Source: Salegentibacter holothuriorum (lineage in GTDB: Bacteria > Bacteroidota > Bacteroidia > Flavobacteriales > Flavobacteriaceae). Taken from it: a DNA stretch of 64,000 nt. The DNA is taken from the NCBI RefSeq assembly GCF_900168045.1, contig NZ_FUYY01000001.1, positions 186,001-250,000 on the forward strand, in the 5' to 3' direction. Shown here in pieces: positions 52,419 to 61,833 of the stretch. The stretch's first letter is position 1; each line of letters begins with the position of its first letter. The position numbers and the translations under genes were made by a program. Under the pieces are notes generated by a model. That model made no database searches. It was not told the DNA's origin and saw nothing but the letters and a program-made list of their open reading frames with translations.

Positions 52419-53288
52419 ATGCCAATAAAAGCGTCAGAATTTATACAAAATAGTGATGGTAGTGTTTACCATTTAAATTTATTACCAGAAAATCTTGCAA
52501 ATACCGTAATTGTTGTAGGCGATCCCGATCGTGTAGAAAGAATTACGAGGCATTTTGATAAAATTGAATTCAAGACAAGAAAGCGGGAATTTCACACCCA
52601 AACGGGATATTATAAAGGAAAACGCATTAGCGTAATTTCTACAGGAATTGGTCCTGATAATATTGATATTGTAATAAACGAGTTGGATGCGCTGGTAAAC
52701 ATAGATTTTAAAACCCGGGAGATCAAAAAAGAGATTACAAGTCTGGATATTATAAGAATTGGTACTAGCGGTTCTATTCAGGAGGAAATCCCGGTAGATT
52801 CTTTCTTAATTAGTGAAAGTGCTATTGGCTTTGATGGTCTTTTGCATTTCTACGATAGTGAACATATTCAGGATTTAGAGTTTGCAGAAGCTTTTATCAG
52901 GCATTTAGATTGGTTCCCTAAAAAAGCAACACCATATGTGATTGGTGGGAGTGAAAAATTAATAAAATGTATGGAAGGCACTGGTATTTATAAAGGAATC
53001 ACAGGAACTAATATAGGCTTTTATGGGCCGCAAGGTAGAGTTTTACGTTTAGCCCTGGAAGACGATAGAATGAACGATAAATTAGCTTCTTTTACTTTCA
53101 ACAATAAAAAGATTACTAATCTAGAGATGGAAACTTCGGCTATTTATGGTTTATCAAAATTATTGGGACATCATGCACTTTCTATGAATGCAGTGATTGC
53201 AAATCGTGCAGCAGGAACCTTCTCCAGTGACCCTAAAAAAGCAGTAGATGATTTAATTAAATATACCCTCGAACAATTGGTAAAATAA
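52419..53288 (+). CDS. Nucleoside phosphorylase (uridine phosphorylase-like)
   Basis: 289 residues of the PNP/UDP family, which cleaves nucleosides with phosphate. Phosphate-binding VVGDPDRVERI near residue 30-40, IGTSGSIQEEIPVDSFLIS around 108-126, and the base-recognition motif LEMETSAIYGLSKLLGH late in the sequence (E-M-E-T). Specificity for uridine over purines is a guess. Last gene of the plus-strand run; a hairpin follows. Confidence 0.88.
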   Translation: MPIKASEFIQNSDGSVYHLNLLPENLANTVIVVGDPDRVERITRHFDKIEFKTRKREFHTQTGYYKGKRISVISTGIGPDNIDIVINELDALVNIDFKTREIKKEITSLDIIRIGTSGSIQEEIPVDSFLISESAIGFDGLLHFYDSEHIQDLEFAEAFIRHLDWFPKKATPYVIGGSEKLIKCMEGTGIYKGITGTNIGFYGPQGRVLRLALEDDRMNDKLASFTFNNKKITNLEMETSAIYGLSKLLGHHALSMNAVIANRAAGTFSSDPKKAVDDLIKYTLEQLVK

Positions 53289-53393
53289 AAGTGTGCATTA
53301 TTCCTTATAGTGCTACAAGAAATTTAAAGTATTGAATTTTGGCATTTGAAACGAATACAATAAATTTTCTTAACCAAAAACATTAAATAAACA

Positions 53394-53429
53394 AAGAGAC
53401 CGATTCATTTTTAAATGAAACGGTCTCTT
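53394..53429. terminator. Hairpin terminator between convergent genes
   Basis: Stem AAGAGACCG / CGGTCTCTT (53394-53402 and 53421-53429), with TTCATTT/AAATGAA extending it inwards. T content after it is modest on both strands, but its position suits shared termination. Confidence 0.75.
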
Positions 53430-53473
53430 CTTGATTATAATAAAAATATAACCATCTTAAATACTAAGATAAA

Positions 53474-55054
53474 CTATAAATCATATCCCAGGTCCTGCAA
53501 GGTTTGTACAAGAAGGTCGGTATAATATTGGGCCGTATCCCCACCATTTACTTCATATACATAGGCAAATTCGTTTCTATCAGACAAACCATTACTTCCG
53601 CTATAATTACCGGTACCATCTTCCACTGCGTGGATAAGCTCTTCAAAGTTATCAAAAGCCGGATGGCCTTGCGTATTTACCTGGAAAATAATTCCACGAT
53701 AATAATTCATTGGAAAAGATGCTAATCTTCCGCGTAATACAGACATATCGTTATCGAAATTAGCCGTTCTCGTTGAATTTTCATCCCATATAGCCTGGCC
53801 ACTATGGTAAGTGGTTTCTGCCTCATCCTGGAATACTACGGCAATAACATTGCCATCTGGAGTATCCCCTTCAATATTAAGCATATCGAATGTACCTTCT
53901 GTACCATTTTCAATTACACGAACTTTTGCATCATATTCATCTTCATCATTTCCATAAAGTGGTAATAATGCATCTTTCAATAATGTATTTCTCATAGTTT
54001 GTAATGGTGATAAAGTACTGTTCATAGAACCTGAGGAATCAAAATATATATAAATTTCGGTATCCTGATCTATAACCGGCGGTGGACCTCCGTTACCATT
54101 ATCTCCAAAAATATCTGGAGTATCACCTGAGCTACAGCTACCTGCAAAGAAATGGTAATAATCTACAGCATCTTCACCATCAAAGAGCTCTTTTACATCA
54201 CTATCGGTAAAGGTGCCCTCTCGCACAATTTCTCCATCTATAGTGATTTCAATGTAGTAATCATCCTGCCCTTCGCCATCTGGTAAAAATAAACATAAAG
54301 GATCAGAATATTCATCACCCGCATTGTCTGTTTCTACCTCGTTTTCACCAATGTATAAAACATCACCTGTATTGTCTGTACCAGACCAAATATTCACAGA
54401 ATAATCAGCTACATAGTGTCTTCCACTTTCATCACACCAGTTACCAAAAATACAGAGTTCAATTCCTTCTACTCCTTCTATATCAAAGAACTGATATCCA
54501 TATAGATTCACCATGCGATCGTCAAAACAAAGTACAGTAACATCTACATATTTTTTAACTCCGGCTCCTAACTCAATATCCATGGGCAATGCCATATCTA
54601 CCCAGTCTTCCATTGGGCTACCTGCTCCCGGAGCTACCCAAATTAAGTTATCATTTTCATCATAAACAGCGAAATACTCAAGACTGTAACTACCTGGAAT
54701 AAGTTCAAGATCAGAAGAATATTCTGTAAAATACTCATCTTCACCATCGTTGTCATAATCCCCAGGTGTTGGATTCACTTCTACCACAAGTGGGTCTTCC
54801 ATGCTCCCAACATCTTCTGGTCCGGTAAGGACCACGTGAACATAAGCTGGTGCTTCTTCAGAACATTCCGGGATATCCTCAAGAGCTTGTTTGGTAGCCG
54901 AGTTTTTAATCAGGTCGTTGACAACGGCCCCAAAAGAAAGCGTGGCTACTTCATCGGTGCCATCTACTACTCCAGGGTTCTCATCTTTACTACATGAAAC
55001 CATAACTAGTGAAAGTACAGCCATGTACATTAAATAATGCCTAAATCTTTTCAT
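53474..55054 (-). CDS. Acidic surface lipoprotein with VWA-like domain
   Basis: 526 residues. Lipobox VMVSC (Cys at about residue 21) is followed by SKDE, similar to the lipoprotein export signals that send flavobacterial lipoproteins to the cell surface. The mature protein is very rich in Asp/Glu, with Cys pairs in the middle and, from about residue 330, a VWA-like segment whose metal site is DSSGSMNSTL. It probably binds a metal-dependent ligand outside the cell. No close family recognised; monocistronic. Confidence 0.75.
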   Translation of the reverse strand: MKRFRHYLMYMAVLSLVMVSCSKDENPGVVDGTDEVATLSFGAVVNDLIKNSATKQALEDIPECSEEAPAYVHVVLTGPEDVGSMEDPLVVEVNPTPGDYDNDGEDEYFTEYSSDLELIPGSYSLEYFAVYDENDNLIWVAPGAGSPMEDWVDMALPMDIELGAGVKKYVDVTVLCFDDRMVNLYGYQFFDIEGVEGIELCIFGNWCDESGRHYVADYSVNIWSGTDNTGDVLYIGENEVETDNAGDEYSDPLCLFLPDGEGQDDYYIEITIDGEIVREGTFTDSDVKELFDGEDAVDYYHFFAGSCSSGDTPDIFGDNGNGGPPPVIDQDTEIYIYFDSSGSMNSTLSPLQTMRNTLLKDALLPLYGNDEDEYDAKVRVIENGTEGTFDMLNIEGDTPDGNVIAVVFQDEAETTYHSGQAIWDENSTRTANFDNDMSVLRGRLASFPMNYYRGIIFQVNTQGHPAFDNFEELIHAVEDGTGNYSGSNGLSDRNEFAYVYEVNGGDTAQYYTDLLVQTLQDLGYDL

Positions 55055-55427
55055 AATTTAAATTTTTGGTTAATAAATTGGTTAAACAATCAATCCAGAA
55101 TCTCCTGGATCTATATTGAATTTTAGAATAATGAGTAGGGCTACCATTAAGGAATCGTAATAAAAAGTTCCGAACAGATCTTTATTCGTTGAAATAAAAG
55201 TACTTAGAAGACTTTATTTTTAATATGGAGGAAAACCCTAATTTTAATAGTATTTAAATGGTTCTCAGAAATCTATAGAAGAGTTGCGGTATATTATTCT
55301 AAATTATGATCTAGTAATACCAATACAAAACGGCTAAAAAGATGAGTTTTTCAGCACCCGATTTAACACAATATTAAAGGCGAACCTCTAGCCTTATTTG
55401 TATTTTTGATTAAACCACTAATCAATA
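55055..55427. other. 373-base divergent intergenic region with ppk1 promoter motif
   Basis: Between the VWA lipoprotein and ppk1. It contains TATTTTTG at 55401-55408, a full TAnnTTTG match 20 bases before the ppk1 ATG, and a small hairpin ATCCAG / CTGGAT at 55093-55110 in the lipoprotein leader. No ORF, repeat copy or PhoB-like box could be recognised. Confidence 0.45.
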
Positions 55428-57482
55428 ATGCACGAACCACAAGAAATTCCATTAAGGCATAGAGACCTTAACTGGCTTAGCTTTAACGCTAGGGTTTTAC
55501 AAGAGGCTGAAGATAAGATCAATCCGCTTTATGAGCGGATTCGTTTTTTAGCAATTTTTTCATCTAACTTAGATGAATATTTTAGGGTAAGGGTGGCGCA
55601 GCTTAGGCAGATGAAGCGTGTAGAGAAGAGTATTCGAAAAAAACTAGCTTTAAAGCCTTCTAAAATCACTAAAGAAATCCTGGAGGAAGTAAAACTCCAG
55701 CAACATAAATTTGGTGAGATTTATAAAAAGCAAATTTTGCCTGAACTAGCTAAAAATGGTATTCGGCTTCTGGATACTAAACATTTTAATGAGATCCAAA
55801 AACAGTTTGCAGCAAAATATTTTAAAGAGAATGTAAAAGCTCATATCAAACCTCGAATAATAGACATTGAGGAAGAAAATGAGCTCTTCTTAGAAAACGC
55901 CGAGTTATACTTTGTAGTAGGCTTTACGGATAAAGAAAAACTGGGTATTGTAAATATTCCTGTAGAAACCTGCGGAAGGTTTGTAAAACTGAAAGCTGAC
56001 GGCGAGGAAAACGCTATTACTTACCTGGATGAGATTATTAGGAATCAGATAAGCAGCTTGTTCCAGGATCAAAATATAGAAGGAGTTTACGAAATTAAAC
56101 TTTCACGTGATGCTGAGCTTTATATTCAGGATATTTATGAAGGTGTTTTAGCTGAAAAGATTTACGACTCCCTTGCACAAAGAACCGATGGGCAGCCTAC
56201 CCGCCTCCTGTATGATGCCGAAATGCCTGGTTTTCTATACAAAAAGGTTAGGAAACTCCTGAAACTTGGTAAAATTGATATGATGCCCGGTGGTAAATAT
56301 CATAATTTCAACGATTTCTTTTCGTTCCCGGATCCTACAAATAATCCCGAGCTGCACTATAAGGAAATGCCAGAAATTGAACATAAAGTTTTGGCTAATT
56401 CTAAGAATTACTTCAAGACAATCTCAGAAAAGGACCAGGCGGTTCATTTTCCATATATGTCTTTTGCATATGTAGAAAATTTTCTAGAGCAGGCGGTTAA
56501 CGATAAAGATGTTACAGCCATTAAAATTTCCTTATATCGGGTTGCCGATGAATCCAGGTTAACCAGTTTGCTATTAAAAGCCCTGGAAAAAGGAAAACAA
56601 GTTACTGTTTTTGTAGAAGCAAAAGCCAGGTTTGATGAGGAGAACAATATTATTTGGGGACGTAAATTTGAAGAAAAGGGAGCGAATGTAATTTACTCTT
56701 ATCCCAAAATTAAAGTCCATTCCAAAATTATGCTGGTACAGCGTATGGAAGATGAAGATCTTGTTAATTATTCTTATATAGGTACGGGGAACTTTAATAG
56801 TGAAACTTCAAAAATTTACTGCGATCACGCAATTTTCACTTCTAATAAACAAATAGCAAAAGAATTATCGCGTTTGTTTAAAGTATTGGAGGGCGAATTA
56901 ATTATTCCGCGGGAAAAGAATCTATTGATCTCCCCTTTTTCCACCCGACAGGAGTTTATAAAGCTTATCTATAACGAAATTGATTACGCCCGGGCAGGAA
57001 AAAAAGCTAAGATCATTGCAAAGATGAATAGTCTTGAAGATGCCGAAATGATAGATTTACTGTATAAAGCCAGTAATGCCGGGGTAGAAATTAGATTGCT
57101 GGTTCGCGGATTTACTTGTTTAATTCCCGGAATTAAAGGTTTAAGTGAAAATATTTATATTACTAGTATTGTAGATCGCTTCTTAGAGCACGGCAGAATT
57201 TATATTTTTGAAAATGGTGGTGACCAGAAGATGTACTATGGTAGCGCCGATTGGATGTCACGTAATTTATCACGTAGAATTGAGGTGCTGTCCCCTATTT
57301 TAGATAAAGATGTAGCACGGGAATTTAAAGAAATTCTGGATATTCAGCTGAATGATAACGTAAAAGCGAGAATCCAGGATGCTGATGAAAAGAATGATTA
57401 TGTACAAAAAGGGGAGAATGAAAAACAGGTGCGGTCTCAGTACGAGATTTATAATTATTTAAAAGAAAAGCATAGTTTATGA
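55428..57482 (+). CDS. ppk1: Polyphosphate kinase 1
   Basis: 684 residues. Makes inorganic polyphosphate from ATP. The N-terminal domain starts with HRDLNWLSFNARVLQEA and FSSNLDEYFRVRVAQLRQ; the two phospholipase D-like catalytic domains contain the phospho-accepting His431 (IKVHSKIMLV) and His588 (FLEHGRIYIFENGG), matching E. coli His435 and His592. The last bases overlap the start of the solute-binding-like gene (ATGA), so the two are translationally coupled. Confidence 0.95.
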   Translation: MHEPQEIPLRHRDLNWLSFNARVLQEAEDKINPLYERIRFLAIFSSNLDEYFRVRVAQLRQMKRVEKSIRKKLALKPSKITKEILEEVKLQQHKFGEIYKKQILPELAKNGIRLLDTKHFNEIQKQFAAKYFKENVKAHIKPRIIDIEEENELFLENAELYFVVGFTDKEKLGIVNIPVETCGRFVKLKADGEENAITYLDEIIRNQISSLFQDQNIEGVYEIKLSRDAELYIQDIYEGVLAEKIYDSLAQRTDGQPTRLLYDAEMPGFLYKKVRKLLKLGKIDMMPGGKYHNFNDFFSFPDPTNNPELHYKEMPEIEHKVLANSKNYFKTISEKDQAVHFPYMSFAYVENFLEQAVNDKDVTAIKISLYRVADESRLTSLLLKALEKGKQVTVFVEAKARFDEENNIIWGRKFEEKGANVIYSYPKIKVHSKIMLVQRMEDEDLVNYSYIGTGNFNSETSKIYCDHAIFTSNKQIAKELSRLFKVLEGELIIPREKNLLISPFSTRQEFIKLIYNEIDYARAGKKAKIIAKMNSLEDAEMIDLLYKASNAGVEIRLLVRGFTCLIPGIKGLSENIYITSIVDRFLEHGRIYIFENGGDQKMYYGSADWMSRNLSRRIEVLSPILDKDVAREFKEILDIQLNDNVKARIQDADEKNDYVQKGENEKQVRSQYEIYNYLKEKHSL

Positions 57483-58336
57483 AAACAATAAAAGTAGGTG
57501 GTGTACCAGAACATTTTAATCTTCCGTGGCATTTATGCATAGAAGAAAAACTTTTTGAAGCAAGAGAACTAAATGTAATTTGGAAAGATTTTCCTGGAGG
57601 TACAGGTGCGATGAATCAAGCCTTGCGTTCTGGAGAAATTGATGTAGCGGTAATTTTAACTGAAGGAATTTTAAAAGATATTATTTCCGGAAATGAAAGT
57701 AAGATCATACAAACTTATATTGGGAGTCCTTTAGTTTGGGGCATTCATGTGGCTGCTGGTTCAAAATATAAATCGGTTGAAGAGCTTAAAAACACAAAAG
57801 CAGCAATCAGTAGAAAAGGTAGTGGCTCACATCTTATGGCTTACGTAAATGCTCAAAGACATCAATGGGATACAGATAATCTACAGTTTGAAATAGTAAA
57901 GGATCTGGATGGAGCCGTAAAAGCTTTAAGTGAGGATGATGCCCAATACTTTATGTGGGAGCATTTTACCACCAAACCTTTAGTTGATAAACGTGTTTTT
58001 AGAAGATTGGCAGATTGCCCAACACCCTGGCCTTGTTTTGTTATCGCCGCTAGAAACGAAACTTTAAAAAATGAACCAGAGCGCATTAAAAAGATGCTGG
58101 AAGTTTTAAATAAAGAAACGAAGCGTTTTAAAGATCTACCTAAGATTGCTGAAAAATTATCAGAAAAATATGGTCAGCAATTAGAAGATATTCAAAAATG
58201 GCTTGAAATTACATCCTGGAGCCAGGAGCAAATAACTGACGACGAGATAGAAAAAGTTCAGGATAAATTACTAGAACTTAATTTAATCTCAAAAAAACAA
58301 CCAGTTTCCGAATTTATTCATAATTTGCAGCCATAA
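57479..58336 (+). CDS. Cytoplasmic NMT1-like solute-binding-fold protein
   Basis: 285 residues, periplasmic binding protein type 2 fold. VGGVPEHFNLPWHLCIEEKLF at the start, then FPGGTGAMNQALRSGEIDVAVILTEG around residue 38-63, as in nitrate/sulfonate/thiamine-precursor binding proteins. There is no signal peptide or lipobox and no permease or ATPase gene nearby, so it is probably cytoplasmic and not a transport component. Its start overlaps ppk1 by four bases. Substrate and role unknown; a link with polyphosphate is suggested only by this coupling. Confidence 0.75.
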   Translation: MKTIKVGGVPEHFNLPWHLCIEEKLFEARELNVIWKDFPGGTGAMNQALRSGEIDVAVILTEGILKDIISGNESKIIQTYIGSPLVWGIHVAAGSKYKSVEELKNTKAAISRKGSGSHLMAYVNAQRHQWDTDNLQFEIVKDLDGAVKALSEDDAQYFMWEHFTTKPLVDKRVFRRLADCPTPWPCFVIAARNETLKNEPERIKKMLEVLNKETKRFKDLPKIAEKLSEKYGQQLEDIQKWLEITSWSQEQITDDEIEKVQDKLLELNLISKKQPVSEFIHNLQP

Positions 58337-58358
58337 TTTATCAATCATTCCTCATTAA

Positions 58359-58931
58359 ATGAAAAAACTATTTTTACCGCTACTTTTACTTGTTTCAACA
58401 TTAACTTTCGCACAAGAAAGTACATCATTTCACAATGAAACTCCCGATAAAAGGGACATTACTCAAAACGAATTAAGCATTGGAGCCTTAAACCTGGTTG
58501 CTTTTGGCGCCCTAGACCTTACCTACGAGCGTATTGTAAACAAAAATTCCAGCTGGGCCATCGAGACCTTTATCCAGGCTTTAAACAAAGACAGGGAATC
58601 TGTGGATGATGCTTTTTATAAAGATTTCTCGCTAACCGGGAAATACAAATATTTCTTTGGAGACCGTTACGCCCGCGGATTTTATGTTCACGGTTTCGGA
58701 ATGCTTTCTAGCGGTGAATATGATTCCTATGTGTCTGATTCAAGTGGTTATGGTTCTTATGAATATCAAGATTACACCGATTTCGCACTTGGATTTGGTT
58801 TGGGGGGTAAATTTGTTTCTACCGGTGGTTTCTTCTTAGATTTAGGCGCAGGAATAGGTCGAAATTTATTTACTGAAAAATCTCCAACGATTGTGGGCCA
58901 GTTTAACGTAAATGTTGGATTCCGTTTTTAG
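58359..58931 (+). CDS. Outer membrane beta-barrel protein
   Basis: 190 residues with a signal peptide (about residues 1-18, cleaved after FAQ). The mature part alternates aromatic and polar residues and ends with the aromatic VNVGFRF, typical of outer membrane barrels (DUF3575/OmpW-like): LSIGALNLVAFGALDLTYER, GKYKYFFGDRYARGFYVHGF and LDLGAGIGRNLF. Ligand unknown. It lies 22 bases after the solute-binding-like gene, and may be the third gene of that unit. Confidence 0.8.
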   Translation: MKKLFLPLLLLVSTLTFAQESTSFHNETPDKRDITQNELSIGALNLVAFGALDLTYERIVNKNSSWAIETFIQALNKDRESVDDAFYKDFSLTGKYKYFFGDRYARGFYVHGFGMLSSGEYDSYVSDSSGYGSYEYQDYTDFALGFGLGGKFVSTGGFFLDLGAGIGRNLFTEKSPTIVGQFNVNVGFRF

Positions 58932-58933
58932 GA

Positions 58934-59599
58934 TCACCAATTTATAGGTTCTTTTCCGTTTTCCTTTAAATAAGTATTTGCTTTACTAAAATGTTTATTA
59001 CCAAACCAGTAACCGCGATTTGCGCTTAAAGGAGAAGGATGGCCACTAGTTAAAATAAGATGTTTAGAGGAGTCAATTTTGGCTCCTTTTTTTTGGGCAT
59101 AACCGCCCCAAAGTAAAAAAACCACATTTTCTTTTTCTGCCGAAATAACTTCAATAACCCTATTAGTAAATTGTTCCCAGCCTTTCTTTTGGTGAGATCC
59201 CGCCTGGTGAGCCCTGACAGTAAGTGTAGCGTTCAATAATAAAACACCCTGATTCGCCCAGTGTTCCAGATTTCCGGAATCTGGCACAGGCTTTCCAAGA
59301 TCATGCTTTATTTCCTTAAAAATATTTTGAAGTGACGGTGGCGAAGGAATTCCATCATTAACCGAGAATGAAAGTCCGTTGGCCTGTCCCACACCGTGGT
59401 AAGGATCCTGGCCTAAAATCACCACTTTAGTTTTAGAAAATGTAGCATGATCAAAGGCTGAAAAAATATCCTTTCCCTGTGGATAGCAGGTGTTTTCGTT
59501 ATATTCTGCTTTCACAAAGTTTATAAGATCTTTAAAGTAATCTTTTTCAAATTCATCAGCTAATTCTTTTTTCCAGCTAGGGTGTATCGCTACCTTCAT
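58934..59599 (-). CDS. ung: Uracil-DNA glycosylase
   Basis: 221 residues, full-length family 1 UDG. Removes uracil from DNA. Catalytic Asp65 in GQDPYHGVGQANGLSFSV, His187 in HPSPLS, and the conserved VLLLNATLTVRAHQAGSH segment; numbering nearly matches E. coli Ung (Asp64, His187). It ends two bases from the convergent barrel gene and is divergent from the MutS2-like gene. Confidence 0.95.
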   Translation of the reverse strand: MKVAIHPSWKKELADEFEKDYFKDLINFVKAEYNENTCYPQGKDIFSAFDHATFSKTKVVILGQDPYHGVGQANGLSFSVNDGIPSPPSLQNIFKEIKHDLGKPVPDSGNLEHWANQGVLLLNATLTVRAHQAGSHQKKGWEQFTNRVIEVISAEKENVVFLLWGGYAQKKGAKIDSSKHLILTSGHPSPLSANRGYWFGNKHFSKANTYLKENGKEPINW

Positions 59600-59608
59600 T
59601 TTATTAAG

Positions 59609-59632
59609 TAAATTTGCAGAGCCTCAAAAGTA
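59609..59632. promoter_or_regulatory. Overlapping divergent promoter motifs of ung and the MutS2-like gene
   Basis: Plus-strand TAAATTTG (59609-59616) and minus-strand TACTTTTG (complement of 59625-59632) both match TAnnTTTG and lie 29 and 25 bases before the respective start codons, within a 46-base gap. The two transcripts would start inside each other's promoter, so competition is likely. Confidence 0.45.
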
Positions 59633-59645
59633 GGGAAATTTATTT

Positions 59646-61832
59646 ATGATTAAAATTGCACCAAAAAGCCTTATAGACCTTGAATTTCCTGTTGTTTGTC
59701 AGCAAATTTCAGACTTATGCATCACAGGACCGGGCAAGGAGAAAGCTTTAAAACTTCAGCCTTATAAAACAGGAAACGCAAGCATTTTTGGACTTCATCA
59801 AACCAATGAGTATGTAAGTTCTAAAACAAGGGAAAGTAGAATTCCTAATCATGGCTTTGAAACTATAAAAAACGAACTACGCACTTTAGAGATAGAAGAT
59901 TCTATTTTGGAAGTGGGTAGCTTCAGGAAAATCTCCAGTCTTTCTGAAACGGTAAACACTCATATTAAGTTTTTTAGAAAATTTGAGGAGTACTATCCCA
60001 GTTTATATCAAACCACTTCAGAAGTAGAATATACCAAAGAAATTGTAGAAAATATTGGTCGTGTAATCGATAAATTTGGGGAATTAAAAGATGATGCCTC
60101 TCCCCTTTTGCAATCGGTTAGACGTTCTATCAATTCAGTAAAGGGCCAGATAAACTCTAGTTTTGCAAAAGCGCTTACCACTTATCATTCTTACGGATAT
60201 TTAGATGAAATTCGGGAAAGTGTGGTAGAAAATGTAAGGGTTTTGGCGGTAAGCGCAATGCACCGCCGTAAGGTTAAAGGTGGAATTTTAGGTAACTCTA
60301 AAACCGGGAGCATTGTTTATATTCAACCAGAAGCGACTTACCAATATACCCGTGAGCTCAATAATCTTGAGTATGAAGAAAAGGAAGAGATCAAACGGAT
60401 TTTAAAAGAATTAACCAATAGAATAAGACCGTTTAAACCGCTACTAATAGATTATCAGAATTTGCTTTGCGAGATAGATGTAATTGCAGCAAAAGCAAAA
60501 TATGCTGAAATGACTAACGGATTACTTCCTAAAATCACTAAAGAGCGCGAAATTCAGCTTAAAGATGCCTATCATCCATTGCTTTATTTAAGCAATAAGA
60601 AAAAAGGCGATAAAACCTATCCGCAAAGCATTGAACTCGCAAAAGACAATAGAATTATTGTGATCTCGGGTCCTAACGCCGGTGGAAAAAGTATCACTTT
60701 AAAAACCGTAGGCTTGCTGCAGGTGATGCTGCAAAGCGGGATTTTAGTGCCGGTACACGAATATAGTAGAATGTGTCTTTTTGAAAAAATACTTACTGAT
60801 ATTGGAGACAATCAATCTATAGAAAACCATTTGAGTACGTATAGCTACCGACTTAAGAATATGAATTATTTTCTTCGGAAATGTGATGATAGAACACTTT
60901 TCCTAATTGATGAATTTGGAACCGGAAGTGATCCCGAACTTGGCGGTGCTTTAGCTGAAACATTTCTCGAGGTTTTTTACGAAAAGGAATCTTTTGGAAT
61001 TCTCACTACGCATTATGCTAATTTAAAAAAACTAGCGAACGAAATGCCGAATATGAGCAACGCCAATATGCTTTTTGATTCGAATAGTTTGGAGCCTATT
61101 TTTAAACTTCAAGTTGGTGAAGCCGGTAGCTCATTTACATTTGAAGTAGCCCAAAAAAATGGGATTCCTTATAGCCTGATTAATCGATCTCGTAAAAAAG
61201 TTGAAAAAGGAAAAATAAGGTTTGACCGCAGTATAGCTAATCTTCAAAAAGAACGTTCTAAGCTGCAAAAAACAACAGACTCTTTAAAGACAAAAGAGTT
61301 GAAAGCTGCCCAGGAAAAAGATAAACTTGAAGAAACCAACACCAGGATTCAGCAGAAACTGGAAAGTTATCAGGAATTATATGATAGCAACCAGAGACTT
61401 ATTTATATGGGCCAAAAGGTGAATGAACTCAGTGAGAAATATTTTCAGAATAAAAAGAAAAAAGAACTGATTGCTGAATTTCTGAAATTTGTAGAGATAG
61501 AAAATTCTAAACGCAAAAAGGAATCGGCCAAAGAGCGAAAAATACAGAAGGCGAAAGAGAAAAAAGTTCAGCAAGAAGTTAAAAAAGAGGTTTCAGTTAT
61601 ACGGAAAAAGAAAAAAGAAGAAAAGGCTAAAATCACTGAAAAAGAACGCCTGGAAGCGAACAAACCTAAGGTTAATCCTAAGATTGGCGATAGGGTTAGA
61701 TTAGAAGATAGTCGCTCTGTTGGAACATTAGATAAAATAGAAAAAGGAAAAGCCACGGTAAACTACGGAATGTTCACTACACAGGTAGATATTGAAAAAC
61801 TGGAACTGGTACAGGCAATGAAAAAGAAATAA
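59646..61832 (+). CDS. MutS2-like DNA-binding ATPase lacking the Smr domain
   Basis: 728 residues. N-terminal helical clamp/core, then the MutS ATPase: Walker A GPNAGGKS at 342-349, Walker B LFLIDEFGTGSDPELGGALAE around 420-440. A long Lys/Glu coiled coil follows (about 510-670), and the C-terminus is a small KOW-like domain (PKIGDRVRLEDSRSVGTL). Classical MutS2 ends with the Smr endonuclease domain, which is not present here. MutS2 acts on branched DNA and on stalled or collided ribosomes; this shorter form may do one of these without cleavage. Confidence 0.88.
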   Translation: MIKIAPKSLIDLEFPVVCQQISDLCITGPGKEKALKLQPYKTGNASIFGLHQTNEYVSSKTRESRIPNHGFETIKNELRTLEIEDSILEVGSFRKISSLSETVNTHIKFFRKFEEYYPSLYQTTSEVEYTKEIVENIGRVIDKFGELKDDASPLLQSVRRSINSVKGQINSSFAKALTTYHSYGYLDEIRESVVENVRVLAVSAMHRRKVKGGILGNSKTGSIVYIQPEATYQYTRELNNLEYEEKEEIKRILKELTNRIRPFKPLLIDYQNLLCEIDVIAAKAKYAEMTNGLLPKITKEREIQLKDAYHPLLYLSNKKKGDKTYPQSIELAKDNRIIVISGPNAGGKSITLKTVGLLQVMLQSGILVPVHEYSRMCLFEKILTDIGDNQSIENHLSTYSYRLKNMNYFLRKCDDRTLFLIDEFGTGSDPELGGALAETFLEVFYEKESFGILTTHYANLKKLANEMPNMSNANMLFDSNSLEPIFKLQVGEAGSSFTFEVAQKNGIPYSLINRSRKKVEKGKIRFDRSIANLQKERSKLQKTTDSLKTKELKAAQEKDKLEETNTRIQQKLESYQELYDSNQRLIYMGQKVNELSEKYFQNKKKKELIAEFLKFVEIENSKRKKESAKERKIQKAKEKKVQQEVKKEVSVIRKKKKEEKAKITEKERLEANKPKVNPKIGDRVRLEDSRSVGTLDKIEKGKATVNYGMFTTQVDIEKLELVQAMKKK

Positions 61833-61833
61833 A

